Origin: Heterotrichella gracilis
Lineage: Eukaryota > Sar > Xanthophyceae > Tribonematales > Xanthonemataceae
Direction of reading: 5' to 3'
Length of the DNA: 64,000 nt
NCBI GenBank assembly: GCA_032358255.1
Contig: JAULBX010015311.1
Coordinates: 29,024 to 93,023 of the forward strand
Made by a program: the position numbers and the translations under genes. Below, in pieces: positions 12,501 to 25,500 of the stretch. The notes below the pieces were generated by a model, which ran no database searches, was not told where the DNA came from, and saw only the letters and a program-made list of their open reading frames with translations. Each line of letters opens with the position of its first letter. Position 1 is the first letter of the stretch.

Positions 12501-14970
12501 GTGGTGTGGGAGCCGCCGGGAAGGAGGCTTGCTGGGCTGCTGCGGCAGGTGGCAGGGGTTGCGCAGGAGCGGCTTCTTCAAATGAGAGGACACCTGCAGC
12601 AAGAGGGGGGCATGACTCGTGAGTCGCCTGCTTGTGAAACCTTTAACCTTAGGCATGCCATCAGGCTATGGTTTAATTTTATTGCATTTTCCTGTACATG
12701 AATTCAGCGCTTTATACGGCATCAAGCCTTGATTCAAGGTCAAACTACTGAATTGTGCCAATTTTAAGCGGAAACAGAAATGGAAACTACCTAATCATTG
12801 GCCAATCAGGGTCGATCATTGCGCTGAAGCCCATGCAGCAGCCAACATGCACCACACACGTACCAATCCCGCTCACCCAAGCCCATGCTTCCACCAACCA
12901 CAGCCACACCCATCTCCCACCCATCAAACACGGCCACAAAACCATCGTCCAACCAACCCCCTTCCCTCTGCCCACACTGCACCAACCCCCACCTGGCCGC
13001 TGCTTCTTCTGGCTGGGCTGACTGGCCAGGTCTCCCTCCCCGTCACGCATGCGCACAACGCTCCCCTCGGGTGACAAGGGGGGCGAGGCGATGCGGCTCA
13101 GGCTGCGCATGGTGCTGAAATCCCTGGCTGCTGCGCCCCTTGCTTCCTTGGGCTGCGGGGACTGCGAGGCTGTGGGGATGCGGGAGCCAACCCTGGAAAA
13201 GGGGGGGTTGAGTGTCAGCAGAGAGGTGTGTCAGCCATGGGAAGGGCAGGACAACATAGGTATGTGGGGTAGGTAACCATTGTCTTATACGTTAATACAA
13301 GGCAGAGGTGTGGGGCATTAACCGCGCATGGGTTACCTGGCTGTTCTGCCAGAACACATGTAACCGAAATCATGTGCAAACCAATCCATTACATGCACAC
13401 GATGTGGATCATGCCCCTGCAATGTCACACCACAAGCCCATGTGTGTGCCCGCCACATGCCCCAACCGCACCTCTTGAGCGACCTGCTGTCGAGATCACT
13501 GACGCTTATTGACGGGGACAGCGGTGGGGTGGGGATTCTGGAATTGGAGCCCACCCGCGACAGGCTGCGCACAGATCCCTCGCTGAAGGACTGGGGCTGT
13601 GCCGGGGATGAGGAGGGTGGGGTGGGGATTCTGGATGGCGCGCCATCCCTTGAGGTGGCGGTGCGAGAGGAGGGGCTCCTGGTGAGGCTCTTTGCCAGCT
13701 GTTGCAGGCGGGAGGGAGCAGTGGGTGCGCCTGGCTGTGGGCTGGGTGGTGGAGGGGAGGAGGTGGGGCTGGGGAACGGGATACGGGAGGTTCCTACTTG
13801 GGGAGGAGGGGCATGGTGGTCAGGGAAGTGGTTTTGATAAAGGTGAGAATTGTAGGAGCAGGGACTTTACTTTCATTTTTGAAATGCTGTCTTTAAGTAG
13901 GTGCAGGAAGCATGGGATATAATTAGATGAGCAAGAAAAAATATGCAATTGAGTCTCTGACTACAAGCAATTGAGGATGCAGGGCCACTTTCAACATGGT
14001 GGCACCCAGAGCCATGCACACGCCTGGGGCCGTTGCGCATGTGTCCATACCTCGGTCAGGCGTGCTTGATGCCTGGCGCGTGAATGACGCCCCTTTGCTA
14101 GAACTGCCCCGCTCGCTGCTGTTCCTGCGGGAGGAGGGGGGGCTGCGCCACCAGAGGGGGGAACATGTGTTAGGCGCCGGGGCGACAAGGGTAGGTGCAT
14201 GGTGGCACAGTAGGGCCGTGACTGATTTGTGCAGTGTGTGGCAGGCAAGTGCTGCAACAACCATGCAACGCCTCCATGCCACTGTGGTGTATGCAAAGGG
14301 TTCACGGCAGGTTGGTCTGTGCGGCAGCGTGTCTTGCAGGGGTTGCGCCAAGTGCATGGTCTACCAGTAGCCTGCGGTGGGTAACCTCAGGCAAGGTATC
14401 CACCAGTGTTGTAGGGTACTAGGGGCTAGGGCTGACAGGTTGAAGGGTATACCCCGGTGGTCTCAAAGCCCTGACCGGCAAGATACCACACTGTACACAA
14501 TGGCTGGATAAACGAGCTTTCTCAGGTGAACCTCCGCCACCTTGAGCCCTACCTGACGTCCAGTGAGTAAACCTGGCCAGTCTTGGATTGCGTTTTCTTC
14601 AGTTTGCTCGCCCCTGGGGAGGGCATGAGCCTGCAGCACAAGGGGGACGGTTGGTATCCCACTAGTAGTTGGCTAAGTAGCTAGACGTGATGCCGCTTGT
14701 GACACACTGCAGCCAACACCCTGAAACCCTAGAGCCAATCCAGGTTGAGAGCTTCTTTGTGCCAGGCACGGCTATTCTGTGTGAGAAAGGCGGTTTGAGT
14801 GTTGGCAGTACTTGCCCAAGTACTGCCTAGCCTCCAACCCGGTGCGAATTTGGCGGTATTGGGCGCTAACGTGAAGCAGGGATCCCTACGTACCAGTTCT
14901 CTTCGGACGTGTCAAACTCCAGGTCGTCTAGCTGGAGGCCGCCGCTGGGTGGCCCTTTCGGTTTGGCCAT
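9538..14970 (-). CDS. Large disordered SRIP-repeat protein with acidic middle and C-terminal CaaX box
   Basis: Eight exons chain in phase to 1058 residues: 14970-14894, 14630-14553, 14142-14051, 13793-13472, 13192-12993, 12593-10450, 10291-10142 and 9651-9538. The protein is predicted disordered. Its N-terminal third is basic and Ser/Pro-rich, with SRIPFP, SRIPTP twice and SRIPTA. Near-repeats of RSLSR followed by SPPLSP also occur there. The long exon is very acidic (Glu/Asp/Ser tracts) with a tandem repeat of VEHSAAAFPEAATAGLAAAA. It ends with a fifth motif (SRIPTPPSG), and a sixth (SRIPIPPTS) is in the next exon. S-x-I-P in a basic Ser/Pro context is the known EB1-binding motif of microtubule plus-end proteins. 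The final exon ends GCKCCVVM, a CaaX prenylation signal. Its link to the rest rests on phase and acceptor only and is less certain. A microtubule plus-end or membrane-linked role is inference; I know no homologue. Confidence 0.7.
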
Positions 14971-16525
14971 GGCTGGTTCCGGATGGCCCCTAAACAGAGG
15001 TATCCCACCCCTACACAGGGTTGCAGACAAGGAACAGTCAGGGTTGGTGCCGTGCTACAGTCAGGGTTGGTTCGTAAGGGCGCAACCTAGGTGTGGGAAG
15101 TATCAAGCTCAAGAGCAGGTGCTACTGGGGAGAGGTGTTTGCCAGCTACGGGACGGCATGCATTTGCATGCACCGAGTTTCAAAGCCTAAAGTGCCTTTG
15201 CCTTGCAGCAAATCACTGATTACAGGTCAACAGGGTAATATTTCATATAAAAAGTGTTTGTCTCAAAACAAGAGAGACGAGCTGCACCTCCGACGCAGGC
15301 CAAACCGGATTGGTCTAAAGGAGTGAGTTGCAGATCGTAGCGAATTGAACAAAATGAGGTGCACCTCTTTCAACACTACCAGTTGGAGTTCAGTGTTCCC
15401 AACAGAGGATAGATCTGATGACATGAAGTCCACCGTAATAGCCAACCAAGGTGTTTTGCCGTATAAGTACCCCTCCAGGAGGTCCTAGTGCTAGCAATGC
15501 AAACCTGGTACGAGACTTACCACTGCCTACTCACTGCAAGCTTCGCCTATTGCTTACTCACTGAAGCCAAATACATATCTCGACGGGTGTGCTTGGAAGC
15601 AAAAGCTCAGAGAGTATTTGGCAATTTGGCAAGACTGCAAGTCAGATGTGCTATCCTGCGGTTGGATACCTTGGAAGTGTGGGGTTGTGTTCACGATAGA
15701 GGTCGTGGTTCACAAGCAATTGTTCGCTCAACCATCCTGTGTTAAAAAGAAAAAAAGCCGGTGTTCCTGCCTCCACTTGGTGCGTTTTACGGTCAAACAG
15801 AATTTGCATGCATTGCCTGGCAGGGTTTAGAGAAGGGTTCTCATAACTGGGGAAGACGACATGACTGTGAAACGGGGAAGCTGAAGGTGCATGCATTTGA
15901 GGAAAACACCCAACGAACTGCACAGCCAGTCTGCTTGTTTCGAGCCTAACGACTACATCAGGACAGCTTTCCATATCCTTCCATGACACAGCCAGTGGAC
16001 CACCACACGCACGAAGCTGGGTCACACCAACAGATGCATCAAATGCACTCCACCTCAGCATGTCACGTTTAAGCCAGTCTCACACAGGCCTAGTGTTTAT
16101 TTCATGTGGCTTTCCTACCACCCTGTTGAACCTGCTTCGCCATCTTGGCTCGATGCGAGCTTGCCTGTGGCCAAAGGCCCAAGACTACCAGCCAGAGATC
16201 TTGTTTGTATAGTTGGAATTATCAGATCCCACCTGCCTTTCAACGCACATTCGACACCCCATCTGCGACCTGCGCACAGTGATAGCACTTAAGTCAGCCA
16301 TACAGGCGTCTTCAAGGGGGAAACTCTGTGCCAAGCCCAGAGCCCATACCCCACTCACCCTACTTGCAACCCACCCACACCATAGCCAACCTCAGCAGAC
16401 TTCCCAACGCCACAAACCTCTGCCCTCAACCACCCAATGGCATCCAAGTGGCACGTCCTCAAGTCAACAGTGCACCACCGCACATACTGAACCCCTCACA
16501 CAGCCCTTGACCAGCGGGATCAGCC
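14971..16525. other. Divergent intergenic region
   Basis: This 1.55-kb region lies between the start codons of the SRIP-repeat gene (minus, 14970) and RELCH (plus, 16526). Both promoters should be here. I see TGCATGCA-type palindromes (near 15160 and 15890) but no TATA box, exon or repeat that I would stand behind. The minus-strand open stretch at about 15651-16061 has no recognisable protein features. Confidence 0.5.
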
Positions 16526-19500
16526 ATGGAGGGTGCCAGGCGGTTGTCTGAGGATGCCCAGCCGTCAGCCAAGTCCTCACAGAGCCTCAGCTCGCAGCCC
16601 AACTCCCCCACGGGGCTGCGACCAGTCAGCACGCTGCAGGTGCGGAGGTGGTGTGGGTGGTGGCGGGTGCGCCAAACCCTTGACTAGGGTCTGCAGCGTG
16701 GTTTGGACCAAACCCTTGACATGGATCTAGTCGCTTGTGGAGGGAAACCAACTCTTGACCAGGTCTGATGCCTTGGAGGGCATCGAACCCTTGGGGGGGA
16801 CCTCGAGGGACAGTAAACCCTTGACTAGGGTATCGTGGCCCAGTGATTGCGGGTGGCCTGATACCCTTATTACCCTCCAAACCCCCACCCCATCCCCCAC
16901 CGCAGATCATCCAACACTTTTTGCCCACACACTATGTGCTGATCGCCCTTCAACTCACGCTACCCCCTTTCACCGCACTCCTTGCCCCACATCCCATCCC
17001 ACCCAACCACCCACCCTGCCAGCGCATCCACCACTTTAAGACCCCTTCTCCCACCCCACCCTACCCCACCCCCAATACCCCAACCCCCCGCCGCAGGTCA
17101 TCCAGTACCTGCTCGCCCACAACTACGTGCTGACTGCCCTTGAGCTCATGGTGGAGTGTGTGGAGGTGGGGCGGGAGGGCGAGGTGGAGCCCCTTGTGGC
17201 TTTCTTCAGCGACAGGGCAAAGTTCCCGCCTGAGGAGCTGGCCAACTTCACAAGCAACGATGGTGGGTGTGGGAGGGTGGGTGGATTGTGGGGTGGAGAG
17301 GGTGGGGCGTGAGGGAGGGCAGCAACTTGACACGATTGATGATGGAAGGGTGGAGGGTTTGGTGTGGGTGCACGCAGTGGCGGGGTGTGTATTCTGGTGC
17401 TGTGAAAGAGGGTGTGGACATCGTGCTCATTGATGACATATGCGCATCACCCCCTTGTGTGCAGTGCTCAATATGCAGCGCCTGGCCAAGGAGCGCGAGG
17501 CGCGGCTGTCCCTGACCGAGTACGAGCTGCGCCTGGCAAAGGAAGACCTGGAGGAGATGCAGGTGGGGGGAGAACCCTTATAGGGAAAACTCATAAAAAC
17601 CCTAACAAACTCCCTGCCCTTGGAAAAACGCACTGCGACGCTGTGCAATTTACACACTGCATGGACAACATACTCAAACAATGGGTCCCTTGACACCCTG
17701 GGGCAAAAGCCAGATAACATCCATGCTCTGTGCGTCCCACACCTCCTGCCATTTGCTCGTCCCCTGGCAAACCCCTCATCTACCCATTTGCAGGCCCGTG
17801 TGCCTGCCGAACCCCCGACCTCTTCCACCTTACCCTCTGCGGAGCCCTCCCAGGATGGCGCACCCCAGGGGCTGCAGGCGGCGCCCTCGCTGGAAACCCT
17901 ACACCAGGGTAACGTGGGGGTGGAGGCAGAGGAGCTGTCTGCAAAGTGAGCTTGATACCCTAATCCTGCTATACCTGCATTTCTCCATGTATTCTTTTTG
18001 GAAGTGCAATTGAATCTAGTTACCACGCCGATCTTCGTGTAGATTCACCGCGGTCCCTGCTTGTCGCTGAAAACCCCACACAAGGGTACCAAAATCCCTG
18101 ATCCTGAAGGTTTAGATTACTTAATTTTTTCTATTCTGGTGTTATGATTCTGAATGTTGTGATGAGTTGTGTAGGGACCGGCGGCGGCTCAATCGAGCGG
18201 TACAGGCTCACCTTGTGGGGCAGGGGTACCGGGCCAGTGCGCTGACGTTTGGGGAGGAGGCGGATGTTGGGGCAGGGGGTGAGGGGGGCCAGGGGCCAGC
18301 GCTGGCGCAGTGCTTCATCGCATACCACCGGCTGCAGGAGGCTATGGAGGCGGCCGAGGTGGGTGCACCCCAGTTTAGGGTTCTGGTGAGCATGATTGGT
18401 TGACCAACTGGAGGTGGCAGAGATGCCATGGAGGTGGCACAGATGTGTAACCCTAGCGTAGGGAATGATGCGAGCTGGGATTGGAGATACAGCTACATTG
18501 GCCTCGGGGAAGGCAGCTGATAAAGGAAACTGAGCGGCATTGTATCTCTCAAAGACCCCCCTCGATGCAGGCGGCCCGAGCTGAAGCCAAAGCCGTCACC
18601 GCCGCCGCCGCCGCTGCCACCTCCCAACAGCAGGCACTCGAGGCACAATTGGCTGTGGCTGCTGGCGAGGCCGCCAAGCTTGCGGGGGACGTTGAGTACC
18701 TGGAGCGCAAGGTGGAGAAGCTGCAGCGCCAGTTGGCGGGTGCGGAGGAGCGCGCGGCGGCGGCCGAGGGGGCGGCGGCGGCGGCGAGGGTAGGGTGGCG
18801 GTGGGTGGTTGTGGTTGTGATTGTGGTGGCGGTGGTGGTGTTCACGGTGATGTTGGTGGGGGGGGTGGCGGCACTGGGGTGAATGCATACCCAGCAAAGC
18901 TACCCTGGCTGAACAGCTGGAGTGTCCTGGCCAATCGACCATTCAGGTTAGTTTATGACACAACCCCGGCAACCAGCTATATATGCATGGTTGCGCGTGT
19001 CGGTTTGTAATGGTGTATGATATTGAACCGTGAGAGATTATTGTGTACTTACCTGTCATTTCCCAACCCCCACAGGACATCGCGCATGTGGCCCCCCTCC
19101 CCACCCACCCCACCTCAGGGGGAAGGTCATCACCCGAATCACAGGGGGAGGAACCGGTTGAGCCAACCCTAGAGGAGGGTTATGAGGTGCTGGGACCTGA
19201 GCAGGCTCTGGCGGTGGTTGCGGACTGCATGCCACGGATTGTGCCACACATGCTGATCAACAAGCGGGAAGGTGAGGGTGGTAGAATGTACGAAGGGTTT
19301 CAAGGTGAGGTTTTAGGGTTTCATGGTTTGAATTGGGTGGTGCGAAAGGGCACATGTCCAAGATCGTGCTGATTAACAAGCGGGAAGGTGAGGGTGGTAG
19401 GGTGTAGGGTGTAGGGTTTCAGGGTTTGAATTGGTTCTGGAGGAGGGCACATGGCCACAGGATCCTGCCACACATGCTGATTAACTTCCGGTGTGATACC

Positions 19501-22500
19501 GCCAACCTCTTAACAATTCCCCGGTTGCACTCTATATGAAACCCTACCAAGCACTCCTGAAATCCCTATCTCCTAACAAAAACACCATTTTCCCTGCAGA
19601 GGTCATCCCCGCCCTCATCCAGGAGCAGCGCCAGCTGGCATCTCCTTCGGAAACCCTCTCCCAACCTTTAACAATACCCTAAGCAACCCCATTTTCCTAC
19701 AGAGGTCATCCCCGCCCTGCTTGCCCTCATCCAGGAGCAGCGCCAGCTGGCGCCCCGCTGCGCCCTCATCCACACGCTGTTTGACCTCATTAAACCCTAC
19801 GTTCCCCACACCAAACCCTACCCAAAATTACTAAGAACCTTGCCAAATTGCGATAAAACCTCGAGAAGTAATAAACCCCCGCCTGCAGAGGTCATCCCCG
19901 CCCTGCTTGCCCTCATCCAGGAGCAGCGCCAGCTGGCGGCCCGTTGCGCCCTCACCCACACGCTGTTTGACCTCATCAAGCGGCCAGGGGGGGAGCAGCG
20001 CGCAATGATAACGGGGGCGTGCGCGCAGCTGGCGGCTAGGGTGGGGCCCCAGCGCACGACGGCGGAGCTGGTGCCGCACCTGGTGAACGAGGTAGGGCTT
20101 GCGGTAGGGTTTGACTAGGGTTTGGGTAGGGCTTTGGGTAGGGCTTTGGGTAGGGTTTTGGAGTGGTGTACACAGCACCAGCCTCGCCGCCGTGCACTGC
20201 CGCCCCACCCTACTAGAATTCTCGGGCCGCAGTGCATGGCGGCAGGGGTGGTGACGTACTTGGTGGACAAAAATTACGTATTTTTAGACTAAACCCCCCA
20301 AAATAAGACCACCGCTGCCCCTGCATGCCACCCACAAGCACATGCATGTGTGGTTACGGAAAAACTTCCAAAATCCCAAAACTTACACCCTAAATCCTCC
20401 CATGCAGGCCACCCACAAGCACGTGGAGAGGCGGGTCCTGGTTTCAGAGACATGCGCCGCCATCGCCCCCCTGCTCCCCCCCGCCCCCCTCGTGGACACC
20501 ATCCTCCCCCTACTCACCCGCCTGGCGTGCGACCCCGAGTTCTCAGTGCGCCAATCTGCGGCGGCCTCACTCGCGTGCCTGCTGAAACACCTGCCTAGCG
20601 GGGGTCAGGGTGGGGGGTATGTGGTGTGGGAAGAGGCGCTGCTGGGGCTGCTGCTGGACCCGGCGCAGGTGTGTGGGTGTGATGGATGGGGGGATGATGT
20701 TGTCTGCTAGTCTGCTGATCTGAGAAAATCACAAAGAAATTTACACTCTAAAACTCTGAAACCCCTAAATTTTGCATCTTATACCCTGTCTGAGTGTCCA
20801 GGAGGCTGTCTTCAGTCAATTCCTGTTTAAGGTTTAGGGTTTCTTAGTCGACCCTAATGGTGAATCCAATCTCTCGCAGGATGTCCAGGAGGCTGTGTTC
20901 AGCCAGCTGCTGCCCGCTGCTGGCAAGGCGCTCGACAATAGCCAACTCATGTGGGAGTCGCTGGTGCCTGGTGAGTGGGGGGTTGGTCTTCTCTGCAACA
21001 GGGATTATGGCTGAAACGCTTTTTTGGCAGGATCCGCCAAAGCTGTGCATACACCTGGGAAAACCAAGCGTCGCAATCCTAGTCAAACCCTAGCTGCAAG
21101 CTTCAAACTCCCAAACTAACCCTCAATGCTAATTTCCGCAGGTGTTCTCTCCACCCTGACCAAGCAGCTGCAGCGGTGCCCCTACGTCGCCGGAACAGAC
21201 GAGGGAGCAGCCTTCGATTATAAACCCTAATGACACCCTAATGATACATTTTTACAGACGTTGTACATGGCCTTACTTAATCCCTGAACCCCAAATCCTA
21301 AGCGCACTCCAAAAACCCCAAAATGACAACTTCTGCAGGTGTTCTCTCCACCCTGACCAAGCAGCTGCAGCGGTGCCCCCATGTCGCCGGAACAGGCGAG
21401 GGAGCAGCCTTTGGTTTTAAACCCTAATGAAAACCCTGATGCTAACGGACGCCGTACATGATCTTACTCATTTTCTGAACCCCAAACCTTAACCGCACTT
21501 TAAGCCCCCCAAACCCTAATATACGCAGGCGTTCTTTCTACCCTAACCAAGCAGCTGCAGCGGTGCCCCTATGTCGCCGGAACAGACGAGGGGGCCCTTT
21601 CCAGGGGGGAGGCGGAAATGCGCGCGCTGGGCGACGGGCCCCAGGCCCACATTAGGACCCTGCTTAGGGTTTACCTCCAGCTGCTGCCTGCGGTGGGGTG
21701 TGCGGTGGTGCGGGAGGCGCCGGTGTGGTCTGGGCTCAAGGGGGAGATGGCGGAAGGGAGGTGAGAGGGGAGGAACTGGGTGGCTGTGGCAATGGCGGTG
21801 TGGTGTAGTGTGTTTAATATGTGGATTGCATGTCACATGCTATTCCCGGGCCATGGCATAGCAGGAAGACACATCAACCCTCGCGACACTATTCCCTTCT
21901 CAAATTTGTCTTTTGCCATTCTGCGCATCTGACACCCCCCTGTCCCCTCCCCTGTACAGTCCCACCACAGTCAGCCCCCCTACATCCAACGGGAACACAC
22001 CACCCACCCCCGAACCACTCCCCCACCCCCCGCCACCCACCACCACCGAGACCCAAAACCCCGAGCTAGGGCTTCTACACCCCGAGAGTAGCAGCGAATC
22101 CCAGCTACCCTCAAGCATCGACTCTTCGCGCCAACCCACATGCGAAAACGGGGAGGGCGGGGGTGATATCATCGACCCCCTGGGGCTGCTGCAGCCCACA
22201 TTTGGGGATGGGTCCGAGGATTTGGACCCCCTAGGGTTGTTGCAGCCTGTGGGTGGGGAGGATGGGCCAGGGGAGGATGAGGAGGAGGGGCAAGCAGGGG
22301 AGGACGAGGCTGCTTCGCCTGGCGTGGCAGGTGGGTTTGCTGGCATCAAATATGCATCTCAAAACCCTCTCCAAACCTTATCCTAATCCCTACTTTTGTG
22401 GACCGGATTACCTGCCCACCCGCCAACAAGAGCATCAAAGTCCCTGATTGATGAGGTTCTGTTATTTTGGGGCCAAACCCTGCTCAAAACCCTATTTATA

Positions 22501-25500
22501 AACCCTCGACTCCCCACCGCCCACCTGCACTAAAACAAAACTGTTCCTAAACCCTACTCCCATCTCCAGGCGACACCGCCCACCTCCACTCCTGCCTGGC
22601 CACCTGGCTCACCTCCCCCCAACACGCCCAGTGGGGGCCCATCACCTACCTTGCCACCTCCGCCCTCCCCTCGCTCATCGACCTCGCGCGTATGATACCC
22701 CCCCTGGAAGACCACGAGGGCATTCGAAGGAGGCTCAACCAGTGTGTGAAATCCAGCTGCCAAATTTTGGGCCCCGACATTACCCGGGGGGCAATTGTGC
22801 CCCTATTTGTTGCGTCGGCGGCAGTGCCGGGGGGGGCAGAGGGTGGCGGAGGGAATGTCGCGCATTTGGTGGGGGCGCTGGCGCCGAGGAGTGGGGAGGG
22901 GCAAAGGGTGGGGAGGCTGTGCGTGCTGCCACTGCTGTTGGGGGCGGTGCTGCCAGGTGGGTGGGGGGAGTGGGGTGTGTGGGGGGTGGGTGCTTGTGCT
23001 GTTATTTAGGGTCGTGCTGCTGTGAAAACCCTAATTATGGTGGAAAGTCCTAAATTGGGATGTGTTGGCTAATTAGCACATGCACTTGGGAACCCCCAGG
23101 TTTGGGTATGTGATCAGGAGATTGGGGACCCGTACTGTGGCTGCGAACGACCCGCTAATCAAATTGCCATTTACCCTCGTAATTCCCCTGATTTCCCTCC
23201 CCTGTAACCCCCGCCCCCCCCGCAGCCATCGACCCCCCTGCGCTGGCCACCTTCCTGCGCTCCCTGCTGGCTGAGGGGGCGGAGGGTGAGGGGTGGGCAC
23301 TGGAGCACCCGCAGGAGGTCGCCGCCTCCATCCGGTGGGCCGCGGGTGAGGAGGGTCTGGAGGCGCCCCTGGCCCAGCTGATGTGGGAGATGACCGTAAA
23401 ACCTAATGTAGGGTTGAAGCTGTGCGCGGCGCTGATCGCGGGGGCCATCACGCCCGCGGCCACGGTCAGGCAGGTGGGTGTAGGGTTAGGGTTTAGGGTT
23501 TGGGGTTTATGCAGGTAGGTATAGGCTTAGGGTTTAGGGTTTAAGCAGGTGGGTGTATGAAGGGTCGATGCTTGAGAGCAAATGATAAAAAGGGTGCTGT
23601 CTATAATCAAATGACAGGAACAGGCCCCAAGCCGTGACACAAGAATTCGATTGTGACCTGTAATAATTACGTGGCATGCATAATAAATAAGGACGATTGA
23701 GTCTTTTACATGGTAATGGAGTGCAGTTTCTGTTGAAGCAGTTTTTCTAAAAGGTTTTTCTAATGCATCTTTTTTGCCACCTGCCAGGTGACCAAGCACG
23801 TGCTGCCCGCCCTGGTTACCCTAGGGTCTGATCCAGACCCCGGGGTGCGCGAGCTGTCCATCGATGCCATGGCAGAAGTGAGCCGCGTGTTTGGTCGTGA
23901 GGGTGCGGTGGTGGCCAAGCTGCATGACGAGCTGGATGGCATGATGGCGGGGGGCGTGCACGAGGTGAGAAGGGGAGAAGTGGGGGAATGGGAGGGCATG
24001 TGAGAGTCTATGTTTGACACCTTGTCTCTTGTGTCCTGTCCATTGATTGTCCACTGCATGTATCCTGGCCCACTGCTTGAACCTGACAGCTGTCCTGTAC
24101 TTTGCTTTGTCTGTGAATCCCACCCGACGCCACCAATCCCACTTCCTATCAAATCCACCGATTCCTACCAACACCTCACGCCACCACCCCTCCTCACCCC
24201 CCACCCCCCTACCCCCCAGATCCAGGTGGCTGTGCTGCGCGCCCTCACCCGCAACGCCACCACCGCCACCCCCCACCAGCTGGAGTGGCTGGTGCAGAAG
24301 GTGCTGGTGGTGCTTGCGGGCATTCACCAGCGGGGGGCGGGGGGGCGATCGCTGCACCAGCTCCGGGAGGCTGCGGGGGCGGTGTTTGATGCGCTGCGGG
24401 CCATCGATGCATCGGAGGTGAGGTGGAATGTATTGGAGTGGGTGGTATGTGCGCAAGGGAGTGTATGGGTTTACGTGCGTGTGTGTGTTGTGGGAGAGGG
24501 CGTGCTCAGGCCATAGGTGCAACCATGATAAGTATGGGGAGCCTCATGCCGGGGGACCACAACCATGCTATTCCATCCCTCCATCGCAGTTGGGCAAGCA
24601 CAGGGGCATTGTGCTACTTCTTTGCGCTCCAATCGCTGTGCAGTGAGTCCAGTATACATGGAAGAACCCAGCAGGGCGCTGTGGTACCGCGACTCGCTGC
24701 TATCTTGCGGTACCACAGCCAGAATCAAGAAAAAAACGCATCCCATGCCCACACCCTGTTTCTCCCCTCCACGGTTCCTGCCCGTCCTCCTATCTCCCAC
24801 TGCAGCTGGGCGAGCACAGGGGGCGGGTGCACCACTTCTCCGCCCTCCATCGCTGCGCAGAGAGTCCAAATCAATCCAGTCCATTAATGGATAATCGCTG
24901 TTAATCGCGCGCTCCAACCGCTGCCACAGAATGTCCAAAGTAATCTGTAGAGCCCAGCAGGATGCGCTTGCTGCTATGCCTCGGCACCACAGCCAGACCC
25001 AGAATTCACATTTCCTTGCCCCAGACACTGTTTTTCACCTCCTTTTGTTTCATATTGCAGCTGGGCGAGCACAGGGGCCGGGTGCACTACTTCGCCGCCC
25101 TCCAATCGCTGCGCAGGGAGTCTGAGCTGATCGGGGCTGCCCAGCGGGACGCCCTGGCTGCCATGCTGAGGGACCACAACCAGCCCAGTGGGGGGGGCGG
25201 GGGCACGCCGCCGGCGTCTCCTGCGGCGGGGGCGGAAGGGGGGAGCCAGCGGGGTGTGGCGCCGACCGGTGGGTTGTGGCGGTGGGAGGGGTGTGGGTGG
25301 GGGAGGGGTACCCCGGCGGTGGGAGGGGTGTGGGAGGGGTCTTGACGTTGTTGGTTTGGTTCCGGAAGAGGAATGTGAGCATTCGCAGGTTACCTTTTTG
25401 GCAAGGTGTTGTTGGTTTGGTTGCATGCATGTTGCTGCGTCTCACCTGGTGAGGGGCATATCATTGTACCTGTATATGGCATTAAAGGTTTGGGGTTTAG

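Noticed and set aside
15651-16061. Possible transposon-related open frame upstream of RELCH
   Set aside because: No reverse transcriptase, integrase or transposase motifs were visible and no terminal repeats were found.
18481-18945. Antisense frames over the RELCH coiled-coil exon
   Set aside because: These are mirror images of Ala/Gln-rich GC-codon sequence. The plus-strand exon 18571-18789 fits RELCH in phase.
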